Shown: positions 1 to 8,742 of the stretch, one piece after another | Numbering within the stretch: position 1 is the stretch's first letter | How the letters are laid out: every line of letters starts with the position of its first letter | Assembly: GCA_964652025.1 (NCBI GenBank) | Contig: CAZYZX010000002.1 | Coordinates: forward strand, 62,001 to 126,000 | Length of the DNA: 64,000 nucleotides | Direction of reading: 5' to 3' | Source: JAEXOD01 sp964652025 | Lineage (GTDB): Bacteria; Bacteroidota; Ignavibacteria; Ignavibacteriales; Melioribacteraceae | The notes under the pieces: model-generated | Told to the model about the DNA's origin: nothing | Seen by the model: the letters and a program-made list of their open reading frames with translations, nothing else | Database searches by the model: none | Position numbers and translations under genes: made by a program

Positions 1-35
1 TTTAAACAATACTCTCTATCAATGTGTTTATCCAT
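1..35 (-). CDS. Start of an unidentified gene, cut by the window edge
   Basis: An ATG on the minus strand at 35-33 opens a frame that reads MDKHIDREYCL and runs off the window. An AGGTGA ribosome-binding sequence lies a few bases upstream, and the ATG is 11 bases past the stop of endonuclease III, as expected for the next gene of the same operon. Eleven residues are too few to identify a family. Confidence 0.45.
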   Translation of the reverse strand, partial: MDKHIDREYCL

Positions 36-46
36 AATTCACCTAC

Positions 47-676
47 TTATTTTCTACTTACACACAATTTATTTATAACACATTCATCACATTTTGGTCT
101 TCTTGCAATACAAATTTTTCTACCATGTGTAGCCAACCAATGAGATGAATTAATCCAATAATCAATAGGTAATAATTCCTTTAATTTTTCCTCAATTTTA
201 TCAGGATTATCTGTATTTACAAACCCCAACAAATTACTCAACCTTTTTACGTGAGTATCAACCGCAATAGAAGGAATACCAAAAGCATTACCAGCAACCA
301 CAGAAGCAGTTTTTCTACCTACACCAGGTAACATTGTTAATTTATCAAAATCATTTGGCACTTCCCCATTATATTTTTCTATTAATTCCTTACAACAATT
401 TTTAATACTTTTTGCTTTTTGTTTATAAAACCCTGTAGAAAAAATATCTTTCTCAAGCTCGCTAACTTCTGCATTTACGTAATCTTCTGGTTTTTTATAT
501 TTCTTAAATAAAGTTTTTGTAACAATATTTACTCTTTCATCTGTACATTGTGCAGAAAGTATTGTTGCTATTAAAAGTTCAAATGGAGAAGAATAATCTA
601 ATGCCGGTTTAACATCCGGATATTCATTCTTCAATATGTCAAAAATTTTTAACGCTTTTTCTTTATCAGTTAGCAT
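47..676 (-). CDS. nth: Endonuclease III (DNA glycosylase/AP lyase)
   Basis: Base-excision repair enzyme that removes oxidised pyrimidines and cuts the abasic site. The helix-hairpin-helix reads LPGVGRKTA with the catalytic Lys at 122, and the catalytic Asp is D140 in VDTHV. The C-terminus carries the 4Fe-4S loop with Cys 189, 196, 199 and 205 in the spacing C-x6-C-x2-C-x5-C. At 209 residues it has the normal family length and all key residues. Its start overlaps the end of the upstream ferredoxin gene by 11 bases, so it is probably translated from the shared transcript of the left-hand cluster. Identification is secure. Confidence 0.97.
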   Translation of the reverse strand: MLTDKEKALKIFDILKNEYPDVKPALDYSSPFELLIATILSAQCTDERVNIVTKTLFKKYKKPEDYVNAEVSELEKDIFSTGFYKQKAKSIKNCCKELIEKYNGEVPNDFDKLTMLPGVGRKTASVVAGNAFGIPSIAVDTHVKRLSNLLGFVNTDNPDKIEEKLKELLPIDYWINSSHWLATHGRKICIARRPKCDECVINKLCVSRK

Positions 677-1004
677 CTTTATTAAACTTTTTATCTTTTA
701 TTGTTAATCTTTCTACAACTTGATTATTAATTATGTGTTTCTCAATTATTTCGTCTATATCACTTTCTGTAACATGTCCATACCAAACTTGCTCCGGATA
801 AATTAATACAATTGGTCCATATTCACAAGCATCTAAACAACCACAGCTATTTGGTCTAACTTCTGCAAGTATTCCTTTTACTTTTAATTTTTGTTTAAAG
901 ATTTGTTTAAAGCCTAAAGATCCCTTTACTGCACAGCTACCTTTTGGATTGCTATCTTCTCTTTTATTTTCACAAATAAATATATGTTTTTCAAATCTTT
1001 TCAT
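666..1004 (-). CDS. Thioredoxin-like 2Fe-2S ferredoxin
   Basis: Small (112 residues) electron carrier of the thioredoxin-fold 2Fe-2S family. Four cysteines fit the cluster ligands: ICENK followed by GSC near the N-terminus, then SCGCLDACEYGP in the middle, where the C-x3-C of CLDAC is typical. The following VLIYPEQVWYGHV region matches the usual strand after the cluster in this family. A TTG lies two codons upstream, but the ATG at 1004 is the better start. It sits between a glycosyltransferase and endonuclease III and overlaps the latter. Its redox partner cannot be told from the context. Confidence 0.85.
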   Translation of the reverse strand: MKRFEKHIFICENKREDSNPKGSCAVKGSLGFKQIFKQKLKVKGILAEVRPNSCGCLDACEYGPIVLIYPEQVWYGHVTESDIDEIIEKHIINNQVVERLTIKDKKFNKDAN

Positions 1005-1014
1005 ATTCAAATAA

Positions 1015-2034
1015 CTAATTAGCTAAAATGTTGTTAATTGCGTTTAATACTTTACTAATAGGTATTCCATCATTTTTGTAATAACATTTTTTAGGATCTA
1101 ACGGACAGTTTGTTTTACAATAGTTTTCTTCTGGTAATAACTCTATAGAGATATTCCCCACTGGCTTCCACAGTTTAGGAGAGCATGCCGTCATTGGACA
1201 GAATAATGATACTGTTTTAACCTTTAAAGCTGCAGCTAAATGTAATGGACCTGTACTAGAGCTTATTAATAAATCTAACATACTTATATTTATTATCGAT
1301 TCTCTTAAAGATTGATTTCTATTTATAAAAATTAATTCTTTATTTGCTTCTAATTCCTTTGGTATTATATTATCTGTTATACAAATTATATAATCATCAT
1401 TCTTTTTAAGTATATCTATTAACTTTAAATAATTTTCTATTTTCCAATTAGGTGCACTATTGCCATTAGTTAAATGTATTCCTATTATTTTTTTTCTTTT
1501 ATCACTTCCTATAAGTTTAATTTTATTTATACCTGATTTCTCTTTTTCATTTTCGGTTAAAAAAATTTCAGAACTTAAATTATCCGTATCTATATCTAAA
1601 GCTCTAACAAAATCCATGCAGTAATCTGCTTCATGCCTTAAAGGTATGTATTTATTTCTACTTAACCCTTTAACCCCAGTAATAAATTGATAAAATTTAT
1701 ATCCTGTTCCATATCTATATTTTATACCTGAAAAAAATAAAATATAGTTCAATTTTTCGTTAGGTAAAATTAAAAATGAATGTGTAAAATTATATTTTCT
1801 TAATAATTTAGCTTTTTCTAAAATTTCAGAATTAGAAGAATTTAAAAAATCATCAGCAATAATAATTTCATCAACATATGGATTATTTAAATAAATATCT
1901 TTTGTATAACTTCTAATCATAACCGCAATAAATGCTTTGGAATATTTTTTTTTAATTTCCCTTGGCATTGCGGTTGTTAAAACAACATCCCCAATTCTAT
2001 CTATTCTTATTATTAAAATTCTTAATTCATTCAA
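1015..2034 (-). CDS. Glycosyltransferase family 9 (heptosyltransferase-like)
   Basis: ADP-heptose:LPS heptosyltransferase-like enzyme, probably adding a sugar to a surface glycan at the inner membrane. The N-terminus IRIDRIGDVVLTT and the later SSSTGPLHLAAALKVKTVSLF are hallmarks of GT9. The C-terminal segment is Cys-rich (YCKTNCPLDPKKC), seen in part of this family and possibly metal-binding. The start is a TTG at 2034, since an in-frame stop lies just upstream and the conserved N-terminus begins only five residues in. It starts 2 bases after the stop of the preceding GT4-type gene, so the two are clearly co-transcribed. The exact sugar is unknown. Confidence 0.88.
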   Translation of the reverse strand: MNELRILIIRIDRIGDVVLTTAMPREIKKKYSKAFIAVMIRSYTKDIYLNNPYVDEIIIADDFLNSSNSEILEKAKLLRKYNFTHSFLILPNEKLNYILFFSGIKYRYGTGYKFYQFITGVKGLSRNKYIPLRHEADYCMDFVRALDIDTDNLSSEIFLTENEKEKSGINKIKLIGSDKRKKIIGIHLTNGNSAPNWKIENYLKLIDILKKNDDYIICITDNIIPKELEANKELIFINRNQSLRESIINISMLDLLISSSTGPLHLAAALKVKTVSLFCPMTACSPKLWKPVGNISIELLPEENYCKTNCPLDPKKCYYKNDGIPISKVLNAINNILAN

Positions 2035-2036
2035 TG

Positions 2037-3170
2037 CTATTTAACACCTTCAAACAATTTATCTTTAGCATTTTGGTATTCAACTTCCCAATTTAAAATA
2101 TTAGCAGCATTTAAACAATTAACTTTATATTTATTGTATTCAGTTTTATCATTTAACATTAATCTAATTGATTGTACTAACCTTTCCACTTGTTTATTAA
2201 ATCCAATGTTATCAATCTCTATAATTTCACCAACACCATAATTTTTAATAATATCTTTAATCTGTGGTAAATTAGACCCAATAACTGGTACTCCTGAATT
2301 AATATATTCAAATAATTTGTTTGGCAATGCATAATAATAGCTTATACTAATATTCTCAATAATGCAAAGTCCAACGTCTGCACCAGCAGTATATTTATCT
2401 AATTCTTGATGTTTTACAGCACCTAAAAAATGTACCTTGTAACTAATATTTAACTGTTTAGTTATTGTAATTAGTTTTTCTTTTAAAACTCCATCTCCTA
2501 AAATTACCAGCTCACATTCTGGCAAGTTTTTTATTGCATGCAAAGAAATTTCTAAACCTCTTCCTTTTAATAATACACCTTGATATAAAACAATAAATTT
2601 ATTATTATCTATCTTTAATAATTTTCTTAAATCAATAATTTCATCAGTTTGTTTTTTTAAGGGAATATTTCTTATTACACAGGTATTTTTAAGTTTATAT
2701 AATTTTTCTAAAAATTCGGAATCCATTTTACCAGTAGTAAGTACTAAATCAGTAAATTTAATAAAAATACGTTCAATTTCTGCTATTGCCATTTGTAACT
2801 TTTTACGTTCAGTTAAGCCACCTAAAAATGCATAAAACTCTCTACTATTGTAAATTACTTTTCTTCGCTTAATCTTTCCAATTAAGGCTACAAAAGGCAA
2901 TGTGTAAACATCTTCTGCAAAAAGTATTTTTGCATCACTTTTTATAACATGATATAAAGTAATAATTGCAAATCTTAAATAAAAAATTAGCGAGAACTTT
3001 TTATTTAATTTATAAATATTAACTTTACCTTTTTTAGTAACAAAATTCTCGGTAAACCAATCAAACGAAACTACACTAACATCGTGATTTTCAGATTCTA
3101 AAGAATTCTTTAAATTAGTTATTCTAGAATCTTTTTCTGAATTGCCTAAAAAATAAAACTCTATTTTCAC
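2037..3170 (-). CDS. Glycosyltransferase family 4-type
   Basis: GT-B fold glycosyltransferase of 377 residues. The C-terminal half shows the expected nucleotide-sugar-binding pattern: KFIVLYQGVLLKGRGLE, then LVILGDGVLK, then ALPNKLFEYINSGVPVIGS, the typical (P)NK-x-FEY-x3-G-x-P loop of GT4/GT1. The start codon is GTG at 3170, directly after the stop of the FemAB-like gene. With the GT9 gene it suggests synthesis of a cell-surface polysaccharide or lipopolysaccharide. Donor and acceptor cannot be inferred. Confidence 0.87.
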   Translation of the reverse strand: MKIEFYFLGNSEKDSRITNLKNSLESENHDVSVVSFDWFTENFVTKKGKVNIYKLNKKFSLIFYLRFAIITLYHVIKSDAKILFAEDVYTLPFVALIGKIKRRKVIYNSREFYAFLGGLTERKKLQMAIAEIERIFIKFTDLVLTTGKMDSEFLEKLYKLKNTCVIRNIPLKKQTDEIIDLRKLLKIDNNKFIVLYQGVLLKGRGLEISLHAIKNLPECELVILGDGVLKEKLITITKQLNISYKVHFLGAVKHQELDKYTAGADVGLCIIENISISYYYALPNKLFEYINSGVPVIGSNLPQIKDIIKNYGVGEIIEIDNIGFNKQVERLVQSIRLMLNDKTEYNKYKVNCLNAANILNWEVEYQNAKDKLFEGVK

Positions 3171-3171
3171 T

Positions 3172-4137
3172 TTAGTCTAATTTAATATGAAAAGTATTAC
3201 GCATAATTGTTTTAGCGTCAAATTTTTCCTTAAAATCAATTAAACTTACACTTGGGGTCATAGGATTTGCAGCTTTTGTATCTTGAGAAACACCAATATC
3301 TACATAGCTATAACCATTTTCTGTACAATATTTAACAACTTCGTACATTACTCTTTGAATTGGTTTTAAGTGTTGATATTCATAATACAACATATTATAA
3401 AAACATATTGCAACTGTGTTATTGGCAAAAAACATAGAGCTACCAGCAATTGGTTTATCTTTATAATAAACCATAAAAAGCTTTAAGTTATTTGGTAGCA
3501 ATTCTGTTAATTTAATTAAATCTTCGTAGCTATGTGTTGGTTTTACGTTATGACGTGCTTTATTTTCTAATAAAATTGGGTAAAATTCATCATATCTATC
3601 GTTAATTTCAACTCTTATGTCACTATTGCTTAAACTTTTCCTAACATTGCGTCTTATTGTGGGGTGAAATCTGGAAATAATATCTCTATTTTTATCTAAT
3701 TTAATTGCACTGGAAATATAATGTAAGCTAAATTTAAAGCCTAACCAAAGCATTGCAAAATCTAAGTTTTGATTTTGATATTTTTCATATATCATTGGTG
3801 CAGGAGTTAAATAAAATTCTTTTATACCATTTTTTTTGCCATATTCTAATAAAGTATTAACATATTCTAAAGCTTCTTTAAAAGTAATATCAGGCGTAAC
3901 AATTGAACCATAAGAAGCACCAACGGGTGATTCAAATATTCCTCCCTCTAATAAGCTACCCGGTAATACCCCTTTTATTTCTCCTTTTTCTACAAACATC
4001 AAATGATTAAATTTAAATTTACCTGGAGTATGATAATCAAAAAATTGTTGTAAATGAAACATAGTTCCATTGTTAGATTCTAATACAAATTTATCCCACT
4101 TCTCCTTCCATTTAGGATGATACTCAATAATTTCCAT
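3172..4137 (-). CDS. FemAB/GNAT-fold acyl- or aminoacyl-transferase
   Basis: 321 residues with the double-GNAT look of FemAB-related proteins. The N-terminus WDKFVLESNNGTMFHLQQFFDYH matches the family opening (a W-D-x-F-V and T-x-FH-x3-FL pattern). The C-terminal half, with KLFMVYYKDKPIAGSSMFF and VDIGVSQD, matches the second acetyltransferase-like fold. Such proteins attach amino acids to peptidoglycan bridges or modify surface polysaccharides. Here the place upstream of two glycosyltransferases favours the surface polysaccharide role. This is an inference, and the substrate is unknown. Confidence 0.75.
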   Translation of the reverse strand: MEIIEYHPKWKEKWDKFVLESNNGTMFHLQQFFDYHTPGKFKFNHLMFVEKGEIKGVLPGSLLEGGIFESPVGASYGSIVTPDITFKEALEYVNTLLEYGKKNGIKEFYLTPAPMIYEKYQNQNLDFAMLWLGFKFSLHYISSAIKLDKNRDIISRFHPTIRRNVRKSLSNSDIRVEINDRYDEFYPILLENKARHNVKPTHSYEDLIKLTELLPNNLKLFMVYYKDKPIAGSSMFFANNTVAICFYNMLYYEYQHLKPIQRVMYEVVKYCTENGYSYVDIGVSQDTKAANPMTPSVSLIDFKEKFDAKTIMRNTFHIKLD

Positions 4138-4205
4138 AAAAATATCTCATTCAATTAATCAAAAATTCATCATTAAAATTAGTTAATTATATAAAATTTA
4201 TTAAA

Positions 4206-5099
4206 TTAAAAATTATAGCCAACTGTTATTATATTGCTATTTCCTAAATCATATTTATAAGGTACAAAAGCATAATCTATTACAAAATTATTATAATTAA
4301 TTCCAAAACCTAAACTAAGCGAACGAGCTTCTACACCTGCCATGTATCCAAGTCTTAAACTAAATAATTCGTCGTAAATAATATCAGTAGCTAAGGCAGT
4401 AATTAATTTTTCTTCTCGTAAATATTTGCTTATACCACCCAAAAACACTATTCTACTCTTAAATTCTGGAACTAAAAAATTATACGCAGCACCAAATCTT
4501 AAGTCCATAGGTAATTTAGTTTCCTGATATCTTAATTTATTCATTGTTCCAATATTTCTTAAAGATAATCCTAAATTAAGATTGGGTAAAATCTGTTTAT
4601 AAGCAAGACCTAAATCAATTGCATAACCTGTTGCTTCATCTGTGTAAATACCTTCATATAGATATTTTAACGATGTTCCAGCAGAAATATTTTCAGTTAT
4701 ATCCATTGCAGCAGATAAACTGCCTAAAAAGTAATTTGCGTTAAATTTAGAAATTGGGGCACCCGGCAAGTTTCTAATTTCTATATTATTTATCGAAGAA
4801 GTATTTACACCAACTGCAAAATTAATATCATCATAATTAAAAGAGAAAGCAAAGTTTTCACTTCTTAAATCTTGTATAGATTGATTATGCGAAATATTTA
4901 TGTTCACTTTATTATTAGTTAACAAGGCAGGATTGTAAAAAAGCGCAGTAGCATCATTGGAATAAACTACTGCTAAATCTGCTAAAGCAGCATTTTTTGC
5001 ACCAAAACTAAGCTTTAAAAATGATAATCCATTTTCTCCCGCTTTTTGCGCAAATGTTGTAACACTAATAAATATTATCAATAAAAATATTTTTTTCAT
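4206..5099 (-). CDS. PorV/PorQ-family outer membrane beta-barrel protein (first of two)
   Basis: 297 residues. It has a signal peptide (MKKIFLLIIFISVTTFAQ) and then the family signature FLKLSFGAKNAALADLAVVYSNDATALFYNPALL: early G-A-R/K-x-A-x-G followed by N-D-x-x-A-x-x-x-NPA. The rest alternates as in beta-strands and ends in an aromatic-rich final strand, VGYNF. PorV shuttles type IX secretion (T9SS) cargo, and PorQ-like relatives act in the same system. It follows the second PorV-like gene by 16 bases and sits downstream of a probable T9SS substrate. Which subfamily it belongs to is uncertain. Confidence 0.8.
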   Translation of the reverse strand: MKKIFLLIIFISVTTFAQKAGENGLSFLKLSFGAKNAALADLAVVYSNDATALFYNPALLTNNKVNINISHNQSIQDLRSENFAFSFNYDDINFAVGVNTSSINNIEIRNLPGAPISKFNANYFLGSLSAAMDITENISAGTSLKYLYEGIYTDEATGYAIDLGLAYKQILPNLNLGLSLRNIGTMNKLRYQETKLPMDLRFGAAYNFLVPEFKSRIVFLGGISKYLREEKLITALATDIIYDELFSLRLGYMAGVEARSLSLGFGINYNNFVIDYAFVPYKYDLGNSNIITVGYNF

Positions 5100-5115
5100 A
5101 TATAAACCAATTGTT

Positions 5116-6093
5116 TTACAAAATAAAATTTAAACTTAAGTAATGTGCATTATTAATACTATAAGGTTCAATAGCATATGCATAATCTAAACCAATAACC
5201 CAATTTTCAAGTTCATAATAGTAAGAAAAGCCAAATGCTGGTCTTATTGGTATATCGTTATTGTTCAAAACAATTTTATCAATACCTGCTCTAACAGTCA
5301 ATCCATTATATATTAAATACTCTGTACCAAATCTTAAAATATTACTTTTTGCATTACTACTCTCTAATTCAGCAGAAACTATTAATTTTGGATCTTCAAA
5401 ATTATAAGCTACAGATATTTTTTTAAGCATTGGGAATTTATTTTCTTCGTTGTTCCCTTCTTGTCCATAAAGTTCGGTTGTATCCCATTTATATTTACTA
5501 TTTATATCTGTTAAAACCAAAGCAACATTAAGGTTTTTATTAAATGAATATAATGCACCAATATCAAAACCAAAAGTAGTAGAGTTAATTTTATCGTATA
5601 AATGATAATAATAAAGCTTTAAATTAATCCCTATAGCAAATTTTTCAGAAAATCTATTTGATAAAGCTACAAAAAATTGATTTTCGCTTGTACTTAAATC
5701 CCCCTTTTTATTTCCTTGATTATCTCTTTCATCAATTTTAGAAACACCCGCATTTATAATTCCAGCTGATATACCAGCAGATCTTAATTTACCATCTTTT
5801 GTATTAAAATTAAAATTTTTGGTAAAACTTAAAAAGTTCAACATCCTATCTAAAGATAAAAACGAATACCCTATTTGGAAATAATTATCTTTTTGAAATG
5901 CAGATAAAGCCGGATTATAATATGTAGATAAATTGCCTTCTGTAACAGCACCTAAGGAATTGCCCATCCCAATACCTCTTGCACCAAAACCCATTCTACT
6001 AAATGCACCTGGGGTGCTATTTATATCGCTAAATTGTGGTTGAGCAATTAAATTAGAGATTATTAACAAACTTAAAATTATACTATATTTCAA
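5116..6093 (-). CDS. PorV/PorQ-family outer membrane beta-barrel protein (second of two)
   Basis: 325 residues with a signal peptide ending near IAQPQ, then FSRMGFGARGIGMGNSLGA and NLSTYYNPALSAF, the conserved beginning of PorV/UPF0164-like barrels. The remainder looks like amphipathic strands, ending in LSLNFIL. The start is a TTG at 6093, supported by an AGAGGA sequence eight bases upstream and by the signal peptide beginning there. It lies 17 bases downstream of the beta-propeller substrate gene, so the barrel and the substrate are probably made together. Confidence 0.82.
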   Translation of the reverse strand: MKYSIILSLLIISNLIAQPQFSDINSTPGAFSRMGFGARGIGMGNSLGAVTEGNLSTYYNPALSAFQKDNYFQIGYSFLSLDRMLNFLSFTKNFNFNTKDGKLRSAGISAGIINAGVSKIDERDNQGNKKGDLSTSENQFFVALSNRFSEKFAIGINLKLYYYHLYDKINSTTFGFDIGALYSFNKNLNVALVLTDINSKYKWDTTELYGQEGNNEENKFPMLKKISVAYNFEDPKLIVSAELESSNAKSNILRFGTEYLIYNGLTVRAGIDKIVLNNNDIPIRPAFGFSYYYELENWVIGLDYAYAIEPYSINNAHYLSLNFIL

Positions 6094-6110
6094 AATTATT
6101 CCTCTATTTA

Positions 6111-7688
6111 TTACATTAATACCATAATTTTACCAAAAATAGGCTCTTTATTACCTCTATCAATACGGTAAAAATAAACACCATTAGGTACTATTTTACC
6201 ATTTTCATCTCTGCCATCCCATGTAACAAAATTATCCCCAATACTTAATACATTATTTTGAATAATCGTTCTAACTAAATTCATACCAAAATCTAATATT
6301 CTAATAGTTACTTCTTCTTGCTTATCTAAGTTAAATTTTATTTTTGTAATCTCAACATCAGGAGAAAACGGATTTGGGAAAGAATAAGTGTCATTTTTAT
6401 CAACAAGCTTTGCACTCGATAAATACAAATGCCAATCACCGTCCCATAATATTCCTTTTGGTATAAATCTTAATAATCCAGATGTAGTACCAATAAAGAT
6501 TTTTACAAAATTATTTTTACCAATTGAATTCATACAATAAAAATCTGTTTCGGCAGGGCTAACAAAAAGATTTTGTTGTGGGTCGTAAATATTTGTTGCA
6601 GCATACCAAGTATCCCCACTATTTGTAGTTACAAAAATTCCATTATCAGTGGCTGCATAAATTTTTGTTTCTGCAAATGTTGTTCCTTCATTATCAATTA
6701 TATAACCAAAATTATGCGCTTTCTCACCTTCTAAAAAGTTACTCCAACTATTACCACCATTAAAACTGTAACTCACTCCATAAGTCTCGTTTTGACCTTC
6801 GGCTTTCCAAGTAGCTGCCCAAACCTTTTCTGTATTTGGTATGGCAGTAATTCCAACAACAAAATTACCCGAAATAGAAAAATCTTGGTTATCGTGATTA
6901 AATTTAACCCAGCTAATTCCATTATCAGTAGATTTATTTATTCCGCCAGCTGTTCCAACATATAAGGTGCTATCATTAGCAGACGATATAGAAAATACCC
7001 TATGATTTAGATAACTCTCTTTTCCGAAAGCACCTGCAACAGGTTGTAAACTAAACTTTAATGTATCGTTTGGGGAAATTTTATTTAAATTATCCGGTGG
7101 CAAAACAACTCTTTGCCATGTTTTCCCCATATCTGTGGATTTTCTTAAGCCACCAGCAAATGTTGCAATCCATATTGTATTTTTTGTAAAAGCTATATCA
7201 TAAATAATATTATTTACATCAACAGTTACAGGTAGCGCTCTTATTCTATTTATTCCATAAATTACAGAGCTATCACCCGGATTATCTTTTGGTTGGTTAA
7301 TTGAAATCCAAGTCAATCCTTTATCGGTTGAATAGCGCAATCCACTCCCTTCGGGTAAATTCTGCCCGTTTTTGTTTGTATTATGTGCTGTTGCTGCCCA
7401 TATAACGCCCTTGTTATACCCTAATGCGGAAATACTTTCTTGACCAAACTCTGCACTATTATAGAAGTTTTTAAAGCTTAAACCACCATCTACAGAAACA
7501 GAAAGCCCTTTTGTTGTTCCCACCCATAAAGTATCACCAATAGTAACTATATCCAGAATTGTGTTACCAGCAGGTGTTTCACTATCTGTTTTATACAATT
7601 TATTAAGATGATAACTATTTACATTAATTTGTGCTTGTAAAAATATATTACTTACTAAAAAAATAATTATAACAAAATTTAATCGCAT
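6111..7688 (-). CDS. Secreted beta-propeller protein with C-terminal FlgD-like/T9SS sorting-type domain
   Basis: 525 residues. It has a signal peptide, then repeated sialidase/BNR-type motifs such as STDKGLTWI, STDMGKTWQ, STDNGISWV and TNSGDTWYA (S-x-D-x-G-x-T-W), which predict a beta-propeller. The last 90 residues begin with SFPNPFSPD, continue through VTIRILDFGMNLVRTI and end with VPNGVYFYRID. This is the FlgD-Ig-like module used as the C-terminal sorting signal of T9SS cargo. The gene abuts the lipoprotein upstream by one base. Likely a surface-exposed or secreted protein; the ligand is unknown. Confidence 0.82.
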   Translation of the reverse strand: MRLNFVIIIFLVSNIFLQAQINVNSYHLNKLYKTDSETPAGNTILDIVTIGDTLWVGTTKGLSVSVDGGLSFKNFYNSAEFGQESISALGYNKGVIWAATAHNTNKNGQNLPEGSGLRYSTDKGLTWISINQPKDNPGDSSVIYGINRIRALPVTVDVNNIIYDIAFTKNTIWIATFAGGLRKSTDMGKTWQRVVLPPDNLNKISPNDTLKFSLQPVAGAFGKESYLNHRVFSISSANDSTLYVGTAGGINKSTDNGISWVKFNHDNQDFSISGNFVVGITAIPNTEKVWAATWKAEGQNETYGVSYSFNGGNSWSNFLEGEKAHNFGYIIDNEGTTFAETKIYAATDNGIFVTTNSGDTWYAATNIYDPQQNLFVSPAETDFYCMNSIGKNNFVKIFIGTTSGLLRFIPKGILWDGDWHLYLSSAKLVDKNDTYSFPNPFSPDVEITKIKFNLDKQEEVTIRILDFGMNLVRTIIQNNVLSIGDNFVTWDGRDENGKIVPNGVYFYRIDRGNKEPIFGKIMVLM

Positions 7689-7689
7689 T

Positions 7690-8490
7690 TTATTTAACCG
7701 TAATTTGATGATTTATTACGTTGCTTAATTTGCCTCTTCTATCCTTAGCTCTAAATTCAAATATATAATTACCCTTTACATTATTTGGTGTAATTTCAAC
7801 AATTATACTATATATTCCATCCCCAGCAACTAAATCTCCATTATTTGGGTTACCATTATCCAAAAGGTAAGATTTATTATTATTAGTTGTGCCATCCGGT
7901 TTATATGTTATAAAGTATACCTCTGTAATATCATTTAATCCATTGTCATCTTTTGCAGATATTTGCATGCTAAAAACTGACTTTGGACTTTGAACAACGA
8001 TTGTATCTGGAGCAACTAAATTCAAAATTTCTGGTGCAACATTTGTACTTCCATTATCAAAAGAAAATTGATGCACAGCTATTTTTTGGGTGTATTCTTG
8101 CTTTCCTAAATTGTATGTTACAAAATATTCAAGTAACATATAGCCACTAAGCATATTCTCATTCATATCAATTTTTGCGGAGTAAGTTTTATCTCCAGCT
8201 ATTAAATCGCCTTTTGTGCCATCATCATAAAGTTTAATACTTTTATAGTAAGTTATTTTGCCATCAGAAGTTCTTAAAACTGTATAAATGTCTTTTACAA
8301 CACCTTCTGTTTCTAATTTAAGAGAAGTAACAAAACTTTGATTTGTAGTTGTATAAATAAAAGTTGTTGGTGCCAGTAGCATGCTAACTTTGGTTAAACT
8401 TACGTTACTATCTACTACAACAGAAGGTATTTTTTCACATCCAAGCAAAAATAATATTAATGGTAAGATTAAAATTAAAACTTTTTTCAT
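7690..8490 (-). CDS. Outer-membrane lipoprotein with two Ig-like repeats
   Basis: Lipoprotein of 266 residues. The frame is open 29 codons further upstream, but the ATG at 8490 is chosen because it begins a classic lipoprotein signal (MKKVLILILPLILFLLGC) and has an AAGG sequence just upstream. Two similar segments, DDGTKGDLIAGDKTYSAKI and NGDLVAGDGIYSIIVEI, show a repeated Asp/Gly-rich turn followed by Ig-like strands. This is the first gene of the left-hand operon and overlaps nothing upstream. The cluster suggests a surface-anchored partner of the secreted propeller protein. Confidence 0.75.
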   Translation of the reverse strand: MKKVLILILPLILFLLGCEKIPSVVVDSNVSLTKVSMLLAPTTFIYTTTNQSFVTSLKLETEGVVKDIYTVLRTSDGKITYYKSIKLYDDGTKGDLIAGDKTYSAKIDMNENMLSGYMLLEYFVTYNLGKQEYTQKIAVHQFSFDNGSTNVAPEILNLVAPDTIVVQSPKSVFSMQISAKDDNGLNDITEVYFITYKPDGTTNNNKSYLLDNGNPNNGDLVAGDGIYSIIVEITPNNVKGNYIFEFRAKDRRGKLSNVINHQITVK

Positions 8491-8685
8491 ATAAACCTTG
8501 ATAGAGTTTTGCCCGTTTTGGGTTAAATTAGTTAATAATGTATTGAGAACTTTAAATTTTTCCAAACTTTTTACCAATTTCTTTTAATAATAGTAAATAA
8601 TTCTCTATACATTCTCCTAATTTAATTTACTAATTTGCAAACTTAATTATAAAATGTCAAGTGAATAATTAAATAAAGGTTTAAT

Positions 8686-8733
8686 TGTAAAAAAAAATTT
8701 TAGCAGATTTAACTAACTAAATTAAATCTGCTA
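8686..8733 (-). terminator. Rho-independent terminator of the NagX-like gene
   Basis: A perfect 11-base-pair stem (AGCAGATTTAA at 8702-8712 against TTAAATCTGCT at 8722-8732) with a 9-base loop. On the minus strand it is followed by AAAATTTTTTTTT. It starts about 10 bases after the stop at 8743, so it fits as the terminator of that gene. Confidence 0.85.
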
Positions 8734-8742
8734 TCAAATTAT

